A stretch of DNA of 64,000 nucleotides, taken from assembly GCF_000006565.2 (NCBI RefSeq), contig NC_031479.1, positions 3,746,289-3,810,288 of the forward strand, in the 5' to 3' direction. A model generated the notes under the pieces. That model had not been told where the DNA came from. It made no database searches and saw only the letters and a list, made by a program, of their open reading frames with translations. The position numbers were made by a program, and so were the translations under genes. The stretch is from Toxoplasma gondii ME49. Taxonomy: Eukaryota; Apicomplexa; Conoidasida; Eucoccidiorida; Sarcocystidae. Below, in pieces: positions 46,701-60,500 of the stretch. Position 1 is the first letter of the stretch; the number at the start of each line of letters is the position of its first letter.

Positions 46701-49700
46701 GAAAGTCCTCGCAGAAGCCTCGTTCAGACAACCGTCAGGAATGGACGGACGGAACGGCGGACGCCGGGGAGACAAAGAAGAGAGAGAAGGCCCTTCGCGA
46801 AGAAGGCTTGCGAGAGGGGCGGCAAGAGACAGGAGAAGAGAACTTCGTGCCCAGGCAATCCTCGCCGCAGAAGTATCCACTTTGACTGCACGAGCGCTGG
46901 AGCTGAGGACGCAGGCAGAACAACACAGAGGCTTCCGTCTACCTTCTCCAGCCGCGTCTGAGCGCCAGGAGCGAGAAGGACGAAGACCAACGAGCACGGC
47001 CTATGCGCGTGCGAATTTTGGAAAAGGAGAAGAAACAAAAAGAGAAAGAGGGAAAGATAGCTCCTCTGTTCCTTTCTCCGGGTCTTCTTCGTCTCCTATC
47101 TCGTCCCCGTTCTCGCGGCCCCCTTCGCTCTGCAGCGACGGCGGGGAGCCGAGGGGAGCAAGGAGAAGAGAGAGTCGAGAGAAGCACAACATGAGAGACA
47201 GACAGGGAGGAAAGCGACGAAGACATGCGACTGGAACACCTGAGGGTCACAGGAGGAGAGGAGATGAAGAAAGCGACGAGAGTGAGGAGAAGAAAGAGAA
47301 GAAGAAAGATAAGAAGAAAGATGAGAGAGATAAGAAGAGAGACAAGAAGGAGGAACATACGAAGGAACAGGTGCGTCGAGGGTTGGTTGATCTTGTGGTC
47401 GAAGCCAGAGCGCAGATGCGGGAGGAGAAAAAACGTTCAGGACGGGTGGAGGACGAGGAAGAGAGCGAAGACATAAAGAAGAATTTCAGACGGAGAGGAA
47501 TGCGAGACTCCAGTGACTCATACGAAGGAAAGAAACGACGATGTCATTCTCGCAGTCGCAGACGCTCTGCGTGTAGAAGACAAGTGTATGGAAAGAGTGA
47601 AGAAACGGAGGAGGTACAAAGGCGGGGGAGGCACTTGAGGAGGCGAGAAGATCAGGAAGAAGAGTCCCGGGCACCTTGGGGACAGGGGCGAGTTACAGGG
47701 TACCCGCAAGCCTGGATGGATCGTTCTATTTCAGAGGGGGCAATTGCTGGAGGCGGCGTCTACTTTCCACCTACGGTGTGGAGGCCATCAAGCAGTCATG
47801 AGCCTCCCGCCTTCGCGTTCCATCCTCTAATCACCCTCCCTTCGTACTTGCCTCGGTCCCCCTATGCTGAACCGATCCCTATATGCGCCAACCGACAGAC
47901 CCACAATGTGACTCTGTCTCTGTCTTCTGCATCTCCGTCTTTTTCGTCGACTTCTTCTCCCCGTTCTCTCGTGTCCTTCGTCTCTTCCAAGTCCACGTTC
48001 ACGAGGGAAGAAAGAAGAACGAAGGAAGTAGATATCGAGGATCTGGACGAGGCGTCGGAGGGTTCGGAGCCCCTGGGCGGACCTCCCGCGGCAGCCACGA
48101 TTCGAGCAGCGGCTGCTGCTGTGCGCCACCTCGGGCCATTCTCTGGATCTATTGCCGTCGAGGCTCCTGAGTCTCCAGAAGAGAGACGCTGGTCCTCTTT
48201 CTCGCCTGCGGCTAGGAACGTCTCCCTTCAAACGCGGCCTGAAAAACTCCAGGGCGAGGAGCACACGAAGGCGTGCCTGGAGGCCGAGACGACACAGGGG
48301 ACAGCTGATGAATCGGTGCTGGGCGCGGCCGAGAGAGCAAGGCAAGAGAAAGTCATGCTGGAGAAAGAGCGCGAAGAGGCCGAAACGAGGGTGAAGCAGC
48401 TGAAGAAACATCTAGGCGAAGAACTCGCAAGACAAGAAGAAAGCCGACGACGGAGTCTCCTCCGCATGTCTGCGTCTCCGTGGCGGCTCTCCCGAAAAAG
48501 CTCTCTTGCCTCACTCTCGCCTAGTCGGTGTGTGTCCCTCGACGTCGCAGAAAAACGACACCCAGACACGGCAGACCAAAAGGAACTTGTGGAGAGAAGG
48601 GTGCTCGGAGAGGCGGACCGTTTCACAGACACGGATCGAAAGACGGGAGGAGCCGCGGGGACGCAGGAGGTATCGATGGGGCTGCCTTCCTCGAGTCTGG
48701 AATGCGAAGCACAGGAAAAAGAAGAGGAGTGTCGAAGAAGAGAGGCAGCAAGACTGCTGGCGGAAGAGAGAGTCAAGGCTGCGACAGGGCAGGCTCAGTT
48801 GACGCTGGGGGAGAGAGAAGAAGAACGACGAACAAAGAGCCTCGAGGACCGGAGAAGAAGAACGCTCTTGTCGGCTTCGGTTTCGCCTCGGGCCGATGCT
48901 GGTCTCGTCCAGATTCGGATCACCAAAGCACCTTCCCGGGTCAATGGAGTCTCTGCCCACCCTTGTGGCCGCCCCCCTCACCCGCATTCGCCTACCTCGG
49001 CTTCTTTCATCCCACCCTCTGCGTGCCCGCTGGCGTCTACCTCGCAGTCGTCTGTGCGTCCTCGTCTTTTCTCCGGCTCTCCAGCAGCTTCTGTCCGTGA
49101 CAAGGACGAGGCTCACACGCGGGGAATAACCGAAGACACCTCCCTGATGAAACTCGGCGAGAAGGCAGACAGAAAGAAAGAAGGATACGAAGCGTCGGCA
49201 GTGCCTGCTCCAACGCAAGCGCCTCCTTCGTCTCTGGGACCAAACGAGAAGAAGGGAGAAGAAGAAGAACAGAATCTTCAGACACGTCCTGAGATAGGCT
49301 CGAGCCCCCCTATGCTCTCTGCAAACGTTTCACATGTTGAATCCGAGGGTCCTGAAAATGGAGCAATTTCGGTGACCGGAAAAAGCAGGCAACAGCCTGT
49401 GCATGCAGCAAATCTCAGGCTGCCTGTGCTCCCGCCTTCCGTCATGCGACCTCGTCGAACCAGCGGGTCTGGAACGCCCGAAAGCCGGTCGGTGTCGCCT
49501 CCTCAGGCGGCAGTTCGCGGGGTCCCTCAGGGTCAAGATGCGTCGAAAAAAGAGAGAAACGAAGGAGACCGAGACCAGCATCAAGGGGGGAAGCCACTGG
49601 AAGGAGGAAGGACAACAGAAGGACAACACAGTGCGTCAGACAAGGAGATCTTCTTCACTCCTTCTCCGAGTCCAGAAGGAGTCTTGTCACCGTCCTCCCC

Positions 49701-52700
49701 ATCCCTTCTGACTCCTTTTCCTACGCGTGAGCACGCAGGAAAGCCGCCCTTGCCCATTGCTCTCTCCTCGACATCTTCGTCCTCGATCTTCGCCTCCTCT
49801 GTCCCCTGGTCGGCTGCGGGGCAGGCCGGCGATCAAGGTCGAGGAGCTGCGGGAGCAGGCGAGGGAGAGACTGAAGATCGAGGGCCGAACGAAGAATTAG
49901 AAGGGAAGAAATACACAAAGACAGAAGAAGAGCCGAACGGGGACAAGCAAGGACCGTCTGAGGGGGGACGCACGTCGTCTCAGACGGAAACCTCTCGGGT
50001 GACACGGCCTCTTCCTTTCCTCTCCGTTCAAGATGAAGGCGGCAGAGAGGAACGAGGCCGTTTGCTGTCTACATCGAAAGAAAGACGGAGCCACTCGCGG
50101 CCCGCTTCGTCGCCTTTGTCCCCTCTCGCTTCGCCGCGGCCTCTGTCGTCTCAGGCAGTCAAAGGCCTTCGTGCAAAGCCCAGGGGCGCTCCCAGTTCAG
50201 CGCACTCACAAGAAGAAGGCGTGGAAAACATGGCGCATGCTGACAGTGTCTCTTCACTAGACGGAAGTGGAGAAGGCAACGAGAAGCGGGCCTCAGAGAA
50301 GAGAAGAAAGAATGAGCAAGCAGACACTTTCGAGGGGTCTACAACTCCGGTGAGAGAGGAGAAGGTTCTGGAAAAAAGTGAGAGCAGGGAAGTTAGAATA
50401 GAGGAAGCCAAGGCCGACAAAGCCAGCGAAAGCGGCAAACCAGAGAACACGGGGGCTTCTTCAGGTGCTTCAAATGCCACGGTTTCCTCCCCGCTCGCGT
50501 CGCCGTGGACTCAGTCGCCATCCCCTGTTGCTTCGCCCTCTCACCATGCATGCACCGGGGGAACCCCGCCAGTGGACTCAGCTTCTCAGGCCTCCCCGTC
50601 CATCTTTGGGACTTTCTCTCTTCGGAGGGAAGCGGTGTCAGAAACCGGCGCAAAACCGACAAGAATAAAAAGGAGTCAGGCGACGCCGCGATCGCCGCTC
50701 GTATCTCCTCGCCCCCTCTCCTCTTTGCGCGAAGTCCGAGCGAAGACGCCTGCGGCCCTCACACCCTCGACAGACGGGACGATGCAGCGAGAAGCGCCAA
50801 AGCAAAGCGACGAGCTAGTAGAACAACGAGGCAAGCCTATGGGCGCAGAGGGTTGGCAGCCGACGCAGGACGATGAAGGAAACAAAGAAACGGAGGAAAG
50901 ACTGAAGCAGCAGGAAGAAGAGAGGACGACAACGAAGGCAGAAGAAGAGCGGAAGATGCAGGAAGAAGAAGAGAGGAAGAAAAAGAAGGAAGAGGAAGAG
51001 AGGAAGAAAAAGAAGGAAGAAGAAGAGCGGAAGAAAAAGAAGGAAGAGGAAGAGAGGAAGAAAAAGAAGGAAGAGGAAGAGAGGAAGAAAAAGAAGGAAG
51101 AAGAAGAGCGGAAGAAGCAGGAAGAGGAAGAGAGGAAGAAAAAGAAGGAAGAGGAAGAGAGGAAGAAAAAGAAGGAAGAGGAAGAGAGGAAGAAAAAGAG
51201 GGAAGAAGAAGAGCGGAAGAAGCAGGAAGAGGAAGAGAGGAAGAAAAAGAAGGAAGAGGAAGAGAGGAAGAAAAAGAAGGAAGAGGAAGAGAGGAAGAAA
51301 AAGAAGGAAGAAGAAGAGCGGAAGAAAAAGAAGGAAGAGGAAGAGAGGAAGAAAAAGAAGGAAGAAGAAGAGCGGAAGAAGCAGGAAGAGGAAGAGCGGA
51401 AGAAGCAGGAAGAGGAAGAGAGGAAGAAAAAGAAGGAAGAGGAAGAGAGGAAGAAAAAGAAGGAAGAAGAAGAGAGGCAGAAAAGGAAGCAAGAAGAGAG
51501 GCAGAAAAAGAAGGAAGAAGAAGAGCGGAAGAAGAAGGAAGAAGAAGAGCGGAAGAAAAAGAAGGAAGAAGAAGAGCGGAAGAAAAAGAAGGAAGAAGAA
51601 GAGAGGACGAAGAAGGAAGAAGAAGAGAGGACGAAGAAGGAAGAAGAAGAGAGGAAGAAGCAGGAAGAAGAAGAGCGGAAGAAGAAGGAAGAAGAAGAGC
51701 GGAAGAAGAAGGAAGAAGAAGCGCGAAAGAAGCAGGAAGGAGGAAAGAGACAAACGGACGAGGAACACGGAGAGAAAAAAGCAGAAAGCAGCATCGGGTT
51801 CGACTCGGGATCTCGAGGAGAAAAGAGTCGCGCCGCGACTAATAGGATAGGGAGTGAAGAGAGTCCAAAGGAGGCAAGGAAGGAAGAGAGCAGTCGAAGC
51901 ATAGTTCACAAAGATCGGGATGGGGCGATAAAGAAAGGCGAACAGATATCGAAGGAAGGCGAACTGATTGATCTTAAGGAACATCTTCAAACACACGAAG
52001 AACATGGGCCTCGAAAAGAAGATTTAGACCATCGGGCAGTGCGCAGAAAACTGCGCGATCACCAGCAGGCACAAGAGCAGCAGGCTCTCCTTCAGCAACA
52101 GGCGAGGAGTGAGAGCCTTTTGCGACGTCTCCGGGCTGCTGTGAAAATTCAGAGAGCCTGGCGTAGGCATCGAAAGCGAGTCTTCCGCAAGAAGACACAG
52201 GAGAAGAAGGCGCTGAGCGCAGATGCCTTGAGAAAACAAGAAGAAAAGAGACTGGAAGATGAGCGGAGGGAGAGAGAAAGGAGACACCAGGACCTTCGTC
52301 AGCGTATGGCGTTGCTGGCTGAGGCGCGGCGGAGAGAAGAAGAGGGTGAGGCCGGAGAGAGGAGACTGAGTGACGAAGAGGGCGAAGACGTTTTTTCGGC
52401 TGGACGGAAGCCTGAGATACTTGAGGAAGAAGCAAGAAGGTCAGGAATTCGAATCTTTGAGCCTATTGTGCAGGAAGGCGGAGGCGTATCGCAGCGGACA
52501 GTGACGCTCTACGACCGCTCCACAGGAACGAATGAAATTGCAAAACGCAGGCAGGCGAGAGCAGCAGAGCCACGCCCACAGCTGCGAGCAGACCCTCAGG
52601 CGTCTAGGAGAGTTGACAAAGAGTGTGTAAGTATTCAAAGCGACGGACGGTCACGGGACGACGATGCAAGGTCCGTTCATGCCATTTCTAGGAAGGCTTC

Positions 52701-54402
52701 GAGGAGAGAGAAGAGAGGGTCGGTGACAAGCGAAGAAGGAGAGCAGGGGGGCGGGTCGAGACTGCAAGAAATCAGCGACAGCCCGAGAGAAGAAGGCGCT
52801 TCGTCGGCAGGAGAATCCACTGACGAACTACCCCGCATTGTCCTTCACATGCCGAGCCGCCGGTTAAGCTCCTCTTCCGAGAATATCTCGAGTGGGGACG
52901 AAGCGGCGAGCCAGGACGTGAGCGACGACGAAGGCAGAGAGGGATTAAGAAGATCTGCGGCTCAGCCGCGCCCGGAGCAAGAGGATGATATCCGGCGGCG
53001 CATACGCCGAATGCTGCGTGAGGCCCTGGATGAGAAAATGCGGAAGAGTGCTGACTCGGGCGTCCTGATCGGAGATGGCATTGGTGTCGTGAGCCACATG
53101 AAGCGACACTCTGATGCCTTTGGGGGGTCGCCGCATCTGTATGCAGTTCCCCGGGACATCGTAAGTGAGGCCTGCAGGGACATACACCCCGAGCCCGCCG
53201 GGAGGCTTCGTATTGGTTCTGAGCGTCGTTTTCTGGAGGACGGAGACGCCCGGGAAAGAGGAGATAGAGACAAGGGACGTGACAGTCCTAAGGCGCCGAC
53301 CACCGCCTCACCGCGCTCCCCCAGAATCCCCAGTGCGGACAGTTTGGCCAGACATACCTATTTTTTTCAACAGCGCCGACCGTCAGTTGAAGGCCCTGTG
53401 GAAGAAGTAGGAAGGGGCTGGTCGACGACGCAAGAGGCAAGTTCATCGAGAGGCTCGTCAACTGCGGTACCCTTCGACCCAGCTCCTGTGACGTCTTCAA
53501 GAGAAGTGATATCTCCCGCGTCTGCCGCGTACAGCTCTTCGATTAGCTGGAGTAGGAACTGCGTTGCTCCACGAGGGTCAGTCTCGTCACACACAACCCT
53601 ACAGCAAAGAGAAGCCAAAAACCGAAGCAAAATGTCGTGGCTCGCGCCCCCTTCGGACAGCCGCTCCGACGAAACCGACTCTGAAGAAGGTTTCGTCTTC
53701 GTCGAAAAGCAACCAGCATATCGGGAAACCGTCACTGGGTCCTCGCTGGCGCTCGCCACGAGAGCAGAACCTAGGGAGGCTGCACCGCAACCTGGGAGTC
53801 AAGCAACACCAAGACTCGCTCCGTCACGCAGCGCTGTTCCGAGTCTGGAAGACAGACGTGACGAGAGACTTCCTCCTGAGCGGCACTCGTTCGTAGGTTT
53901 CAAGGAACAAGAGAGCAGAAGAGGCTTAACAGAGAAGGAGACTTTCAGTGAACAGACGCGAACGGATACCCCGTTGGGAGAGACGGGCAAAAACGAGTCC
54001 GGGCCTCCGAGGTCGGGCGTGCAAGACCCGATCAAAACTGTGGGTGAAATCTTTCATTGTCTCCATGATCGTGATAGGGACTGTCTTCTCGGACAGCTGG
54101 GATACCCCTCTCAGGCAAGTGGGCTTTTCGCACACACTGACAAGCCTGATCACGTGGCGCCTGTCGTGAAGCCACCGCGGTGTCGGCCGTCATCAGAATG
54201 TCCTTCCGAACCTAACTCCGTTCCGCTGTTATCTCCGCGTGAGGAGAGACTCGAAGGGTCGCCGAGGCGGCTGTCCGACCCTCGCATCCCTGCATTGTTA
54301 CTGCCGGAGGATGTAGTGATAGGCCCGACAGGCCATCGTCGCAGCGATTTCACTAGACGATTGTCGCAAGACAACAAACGCGAGGCGGATGCAGGCACAT
54401 AA
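43783..54402 (+). CDS. Very large IQ-motif coiled-coil protein
   Basis: Two coding exons, 43783-44403 and 44818-54402, join in phase 0 (TGG|GTAGGA donor, GTGCGCAG acceptor) for ~3401 residues. The N-terminal 200 residues are Pro/Ser/Gly-rich. Three IQ-type motifs are visible: KIQDAWRNSARRQ (~residue 570), TIEAAFRGFRVRR (~773) and KIQRAWRRHRKRV (~2650). IQ motifs bind calmodulin or myosin-light-chain-like proteins. Long Arg/Glu-rich helical stretches follow the first two motifs. A Ser/Pro-rich middle leads to a Glu/Lys repeat at about residues 2249-2515. The C-terminal 750 residues are acidic and Ser-rich. A scaffold or cytoskeletal role is plausible but inferred. Start chosen at 43783 because the acceptor lies immediately upstream. 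GTAAGT-like sequences at 52626 and 53161 could mark further introns, but the frame stays open through them. Confidence 0.82.
50937..51745 (+). repeat. 27-bp coding minisatellite (EEEERKKKK) in the IQ-motif gene
   Basis: About 800 bases of near-identical units read as EEEERKKKK with variants EEEERKKQ, EEEERTKK and EEEERKK. Unit length is mostly 27 bases, with 24-base variants towards the 3' end. Differences are mainly GAA/GAG choices and AAG/CAG swaps, and blocks of several units recur, which suggests recent expansion by unequal exchange. The encoded segment should form an extended single alpha-helix or coiled coil. Because the purine-only strand contains few stop codons in reverse, long antisense open frames here are artefacts. 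Confidence 0.92.
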
Positions 54403-57400
54403 ATTTAAGGGATTCTGTGGAACAAGCCATTGGTGGAAGCGTGGAGATGAAACCCCCGGACAAACGCTAAGGCCTCACGAACGGATTGCTGTAAAAGACA
54501 GGAGAGAAATTGCGGAGCATTTGGGGCCATATGCGGGGAGTTATGTGACGAGGTGCCTGCACCTCAGAAAGAGTCAGCTGCTACTGGAGACAGCACTGCT
54601 TCCATTTTTTCTCGACGTAGCAGGTTAATGGGATGTAATCTTTACTTATATAAATCACACGCAAACTGTGGATCGAGGACCATTCCCCGGCTGCACTTTT
54701 GTTACGCACAACCGTTCTATGCCCAGGAGAATGCCCCAGGGACACAATGCTTTGTGCCAGCTTGTAGTGCTTCATCCGTCAGAGATGCTGCGTACCACGG
54801 GGCGAAATGCTTTGTGTGCTCAGAAGTACCAAATACGTGGATAGACCGCTGAGGAGTTCTCCCGTTCGCCGAAGGGAGTGTATTGAGCCAGGGGGCGGAG
54901 AGGCAATCAGCCTCCAAATACAGCTATCCACTTTGTTGGGGTTGAGGCTACTTCGCAGCTTCGCCTTCTCTGCATGTGACGAACGCCTGTAGTTCACGGC
55001 AGTGAATTCTTAAGTTCCACACAGGTGCCTCTACACGGGATTCCGTCCGCCACTCAACTAGCCGTCATTGGGCATGGAAGAAGTTTCAATCGAGGTGTTT
55101 TCATCGCGCTAGGTCTCTCTAAAATAGAGACATGATCTACGATATACGTACCAATTCCGTTCGGCTGAAAAGAAATCGTCCTCGTTGTGACGGCGGGTTA
55201 GAAGGATAGTCAAGAGGTAACCTCAACGACCCGACCCCATCAATATCGAGAAATCACGAACACAGTGGCCCCGTCGCTGCCATCTTGGGGAAATACGGTT
55301 CCCCAGCACCTTTAATTTCATACGCGTGTGTGCGCTGGATAATGAGCACATGGCCTCTCATGGGCCAAATCAAAACTAAGCCCGACTACAGCGACTACGA
55401 CGATTAGGCCCGCCAGAACGAATGTGATCTGCTCATGTCTGTCTTCATCGAGGGGCCCGTTTGTACGTTACTACACGAATCCAGTGGTTTAAGTTGCCAT
55501 GGTGCCGGGCCTTCTCTCTAAAATTGATTTCGTTCCACTATGCTGTCTTAAACACGCTGTCGCTGCACGATCTGAAGAGGCAAAGTTGAACCTGTCTATT
55601 CTCATCGGGAAATTAGGGTCACTATTGTGGTGTTGATGTGACATCGTAGGTGTGTCGCGTGGAAGCCAAATGGTCTTGCGCGGAGCCGCTGACGAAGAGC
55701 CGCCTTTCACGAGGCGTCACCACATGTCAGTGCGTTGCACCGTCCTCCTAAACTGGGGCTGGTATTCTGGTGCACGGGGAGGAAAGTCATTCTCAGGACA
55801 CGAACACGATGCGTCTCATTTGAAATGATCGCTCCAAATATTTCACCAAGACAGTCGCAGCAGTTCCTGCCACCCAGAACATGGTTCCCGAGTGACGCCC
55901 TTGGATGGGGAAGCGGCAGACACCTAGAGCCACTCTCTGTTTCAGAGACGCGTGGCCCCGGGACGCCGCCGATTGAGAGAGACGTGACCTGAAGAGAGGT
56001 TCGCTCGTCCATTGCCCCCAGCCACTTTCAGTTTTTTCATGGCTCTCAAACGGAGCAGGTTACCAGCCATTGTATGGTGGCCGTTCCTGTTACTCCACAA
56101 GCGTTTACAGTCTGTCAGATCTGGTTGAGTTTTCCCCTCTTTGATCCAAGCCTTTTTTGCAACATCATTTGCGTCTCTTTCCTGTATAAGAGACGTTTTC
56201 CATTTGCCCTTCAGAGAGGGTGAAGTCCAGTCATGTTCCGAATATGGTTTGATCCCCGACATGCCGCTGACTCTCGAAAATCGTTTGCAGAATAAATTGA
56301 TTGGCGCGCAGTGTTCCGAGAGTTTTTTAAGAAACGTGATGTCCAGTGCTGTTTGCCACCTGCAACAGGACCGACGTTTCGCGGCTTTCACCCCTCTTTT
56401 TAGCGTCCGCACTTGTTCATTTCTGATAGACTTTTCCGCTATTGATGCACCGCGTTTGGGGGGAGTCCACGCAGACCACCCCCACCAGTAAGTTCAGGTG
56501 CCGACAGGCTACTGGTAATAGAGACTGAATGACTAGTTTCAGGCTCAAAAGCAGGCAGCATCAAAAAGTGTAATTTGCGTCCTAGATGTCACCCATGCAG
56601 CTGCATGGTAACACTCATGGTTCCATGTTACACGCCGGTCGCTCCAGTGGCATGGTGGTAGTGTTCCGGATCTGTGCGTGATTATTTTGACACTTACGGA
56701 GCCGTATATGTTTTGCTTGCGCCTGCCCGCGAAGGAGTGGCACTACAGCAACGGACTTTTGTTCCGTTTTTTTCTCGTGGAAATATCGTTGGTAATTTTG
56801 ACTAGGATAGAATACGTTTCTCTTTTGACGGGGATGCCTCGTACACATTGGCGTGACTTGTGTAACCGCAGCTACTGACTACCGTTCTGGAACGTCATGT
56901 CGAAGGACATACAGAATCGGTGTTCAGGTGAAATATTTGATGTTGAAAGGGAGAATCGAGACCAGGTGATGCGTGGATGTGCTTGACAACGCTCACGTTT
57001 GGTGAAGAAGTAACATCCAGCAGCATACTCTGTTGAAGCACTGGGCCTGTGGCTGCCACACGCGAACGTCCACGTGGAGACGGCTTGTGTTTAGACATGG
57101 GAAGCTAGTTCGCCACTGTTCAAAGGCGGTGGACGTGTTTCTTGGCGAACCCGTGTTGGCTGACGCAAGATTCATCAACATCCGGCCAGCAAACGCGGCT
57201 GCAGGGTTGTTTGAGGTTGGGACGGTGACGACGCGTTCGTTGTTGGGCTTCGCCAGGCGGCATGTTCGTGGAAGGTCCACATGCGCTGTCATACAACAGA
57301 CTCGTGAGTGGTTTTTCCAGAAACGTTGGAGTTAGATTGCTCGTACAGCGAAGTGAAAGTGAACGCCAGGAGCTATCGGACTGCGGCCTCCCAAGGTGCT

Positions 57401-57599
57401 GACGTTGGTTTGTTGCTGCCGTAGAAGACTGCAGTAAAGGAAGGCTGTGCCTGCACGTCTTCTAACACCACGACCTTCGATTGTACCCTCTTTGGAATAA
57501 GGCCGTCCAGTTCGTTCCGTCAGTGTCTTGGCGAATGGACGACCGGCGGTATCGCAAGACGCACGCCATCCGAAAGAGCCGAAGAGTCTTGTTTCAAAC
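54403..57599. other. Intergenic region between IQ-motif and Mei2-like genes
   Basis: About 3.2 kb with the 3' UTR of the IQ-motif gene and the promoter and leader of the Mei2-like gene. Short open frames such as 55942-56412 minus show no domain. No repeats or RNA genes were recognised. Confidence 0.5.
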
Positions 57600-60500
57600 A
57601 TGGGGGGCTCGGTCGAAAGCGATCCGCGGTCGCATGAGGAGTTGCGTAGGCATTTGATGGCGCAACTGGAGTATTTGCGGAGCGCCCGAGGACGTGTGTC
57701 CCAGCGAAACGTCGAACTACTTCAGGGAACAGAGTGTCTACGCGCACAGTTGCGGCACATGCGGAGACAGCGGGAGATCATGGACCGACAGCGTGTTCGT
57801 ATGGAACAGCAGCTCCTGTATATGGAGGAGCAGCACTCAACAATCCAGCAACAGCGAGCTCACCTTGGGACACTCCAAGGTCTAATTTGGAAAAGGCAAC
57901 GAGAGCTGGAGCAGTTAGAACGGAAGGGGCTGCAGGGAGATACTGTGCCGTCGAAGCAAGAAGAACAATGTGATGCCAGTCTTAGCGATAAATCATCGGG
58001 ACAGACTTGCACAACTTACGACATGATCTCTACAAACGCCTCGAGCACGACATCGCATGATGGGCTCGCCCGTCGCGTTAGCGGAGTTTACCGGCGTGTC
58101 TCCGACTCTGAACTTTCTTCGGGGGAGGACGGTAAACGCGAGTGTGAAGTGGTCGACGTAGACAGCGGACGCAGCGGACGCAGCAGCCCCAGCGTGTACG
58201 AGTTAGCGTCTAGGTTCCAGGCGTCAGGGGTACGTCACTACGAGAGTGCAAGATTCAATCAGTCAGAGCAACCTCACACGCTGCCGCGTACCACGGTATG
58301 AAAAATTGTCCGGATGCCATAAATACATTTCGAGCTACCGGTAGTCCATACGGTCCAGTGGTAATAGACTTGGAGACAACAATGTGTGCGTCATGGTATT
58401 GCGAAGCTTACCGTCGTCATTATTATCATGAATGCAGTTTCGAACATTTCAGAGTGAGCTTGCCAAATGAAGGAGTGCGCTGTTGTGCGTGTCGGTATAG
58501 GTTGTTTTTGAAAGGAACTCGTATTTACCGGCGTGTTGGCTTGTCGCTAAGTGATGTGGACTGCTGAGATGCGGTGTCTTTTGTATAGGGAGCTGAGACG
58601 GAGCATATCGATCGTGCTGACGACCAGTCTGTTACAGCTTCGTCGTGCAGTTCGAAGTCTTCAGAGCTGTCTCAGCCTTGCACCAGGCAGAGAGAGACTG
58701 GGGATATTTGTCCGGCGCTGCCATTGTGGCTTGACCCATCGGTAACTGGAATCGGAAAGTCCCCCTCTACCGCAACCTCACGGAGCATCAATGGACAGTG
58801 TATGAACATCGTGACGAACAGTGGCGATGCTTTACTGCATTCGACAAATATTGTTGTGTCTGTCCTCAAAGCGTCAGGAGTTCAAGTATTTGGGAGGGCA
58901 GATGAGGTTGAAGGCGTTGAGATACAAGAAGGTGATCCTGTGTCTACTGGAGTCGAAAACAGGGCAGTTGCCGTGAGTTCCACGGTTTCTCGTTCGACGT
59001 ATCAACTGGGTGGATACGTGTCACCGGGTCAGCAAGCCGATGTGTTGCGGAAACTAGAGCAAGATTTATTCAACAACAGAACTCTTCTCTCGGTCACTGA
59101 GGATTCAGCGGAAGGCTTTCGCACGCCGACCACTTCAAAAAGGTTAGACGAGTATCCAGCATTCGCAACCGTTCATTCGCCGCACGTTACGGATGCAACT
59201 TGTGAGTCAACACAACGGAACCAGGATTCGAATATGGGTTGCGGAAGCTTAAGTTCGGAGGAAGTAAAACCGGAGCATCCGTGCGCATTCGCGACAGAAC
59301 ATGCATCGTTATTCGCCTCAGAGGCCCTCCGTTCACGGAACGCAGATGCAGTTTGTTCCTCAATTGGTTCATGGACGACAGGCGCGACGACAGCGGTACA
59401 GGGCGATGATTCGCATTCAGGTAGTTTCGTGCTGTCTCGCTGTGACTCACTACAAAGTGTGTCGCCCTCTCGGTTGCCGCCTGTCTTACCTCCTATGAGG
59501 TACGTTTGTATATCTGACGATCCGTCTTGGGCAGGGTCAAAGACAGAAGAAAGCCTTGATAGAGTGCAGGGGTGGCCTCGCTCCGCGACAACAGCAGGCA
59601 AACGGGAAATGAGCCAGGAATATATATGTGAACTGAGCTTGGGTGCTGCGCGAAGCGTTCAGCGCTCTCCTTCGTCTGGTGGAGCGTTTACGGAGCTTTC
59701 AGACGTCGTTCTGCCCAATGTCGCTGACGTAGGAGAGGATATTCAACAGAATCTTGAGTCACCTAACGAGAAGACTGATTGCAGCAGATCTAATACCACT
59801 AGTAGGCGAGAAAACAGGGAAAACGATATCCGAGACCAGAAAAGAGCCGCCAGCCGCCGACACCCGTGGCTCCCCGATCAAGGGGGACAGGAAATACAAT
59901 GTGAATGGCATGCCAAACGGAGGGCCCCGCGTAGAGCAAGTGGTACGCCGTCCAAGCAAACTCCTGGTGGGGAGGCAGACGAATGGAGCGACAGCGAGAC
60001 TGACGGCTGGACAACGGTCATGCTCAGGAACATCCCGAATAAATATAACCGCAAACAGGTGATGGATGAGGTCGACATCAAATTCAAGGGGAAATATGAT
60101 TTTTTCTACCTACCGATCGATTTCCTTCATGGATGCAATGTCGGATACTGCTTCATCAATTTTATCGACGCTGGGGCGTGCCAGGAATTCAAGAAGGAAT
60201 TTGAGGGGAAGCGGCTCAACCTCTTCCGGTCCAAGAAAATCTGCACGGTACGCTTGGCTTCGATCGTTCTATAGGTACCACTTCGCACACGTAGAATTAC
60301 TAGCTGTCTGAATGGAAAACTAAGACAACGCTAGCAGACCTATATAGCCGTTGTGGACTGTTTATTTTTATACAACCGTACGCGTCGTCAGCAGATGGCT
60401 ACAGCATATATGCGAAACAACCATTGTAGTACTGCATACTGCTCGTGAGAGTATCGTGACAGAAGATGCTCAGCAGTCTGTTTCATGTGTGCGCCCTTGA

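Noticed and set aside
50676..52005. Long minus-strand open frames of Phe/Leu/Ser repeats
   Set aside because: They are the reverse complement of the Glu/Lys minisatellite, which lacks stop codons on both strands by composition. The plus frame continues into IQ-containing sequence.
53158..53185. GTAAGT-like donor with a nearby CAG in the IQ gene
   Set aside because: The implied intron would be under 30 bases, and the frame is open through it, so it was not used.
57528..57599. Earlier start for the Mei2-like protein
   Set aside because: It would need a TTG initiator. The first ATG in frame is at 57600 in a good context.
58724..60274. Separate gene starting at 58724 and ending at TAG 60272
   Set aside because: The frame begins at an acceptor at 58588 and joins the upstream exon in phase. 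Stopping at 60274 would cut off the conserved Mei2 C-terminal block.
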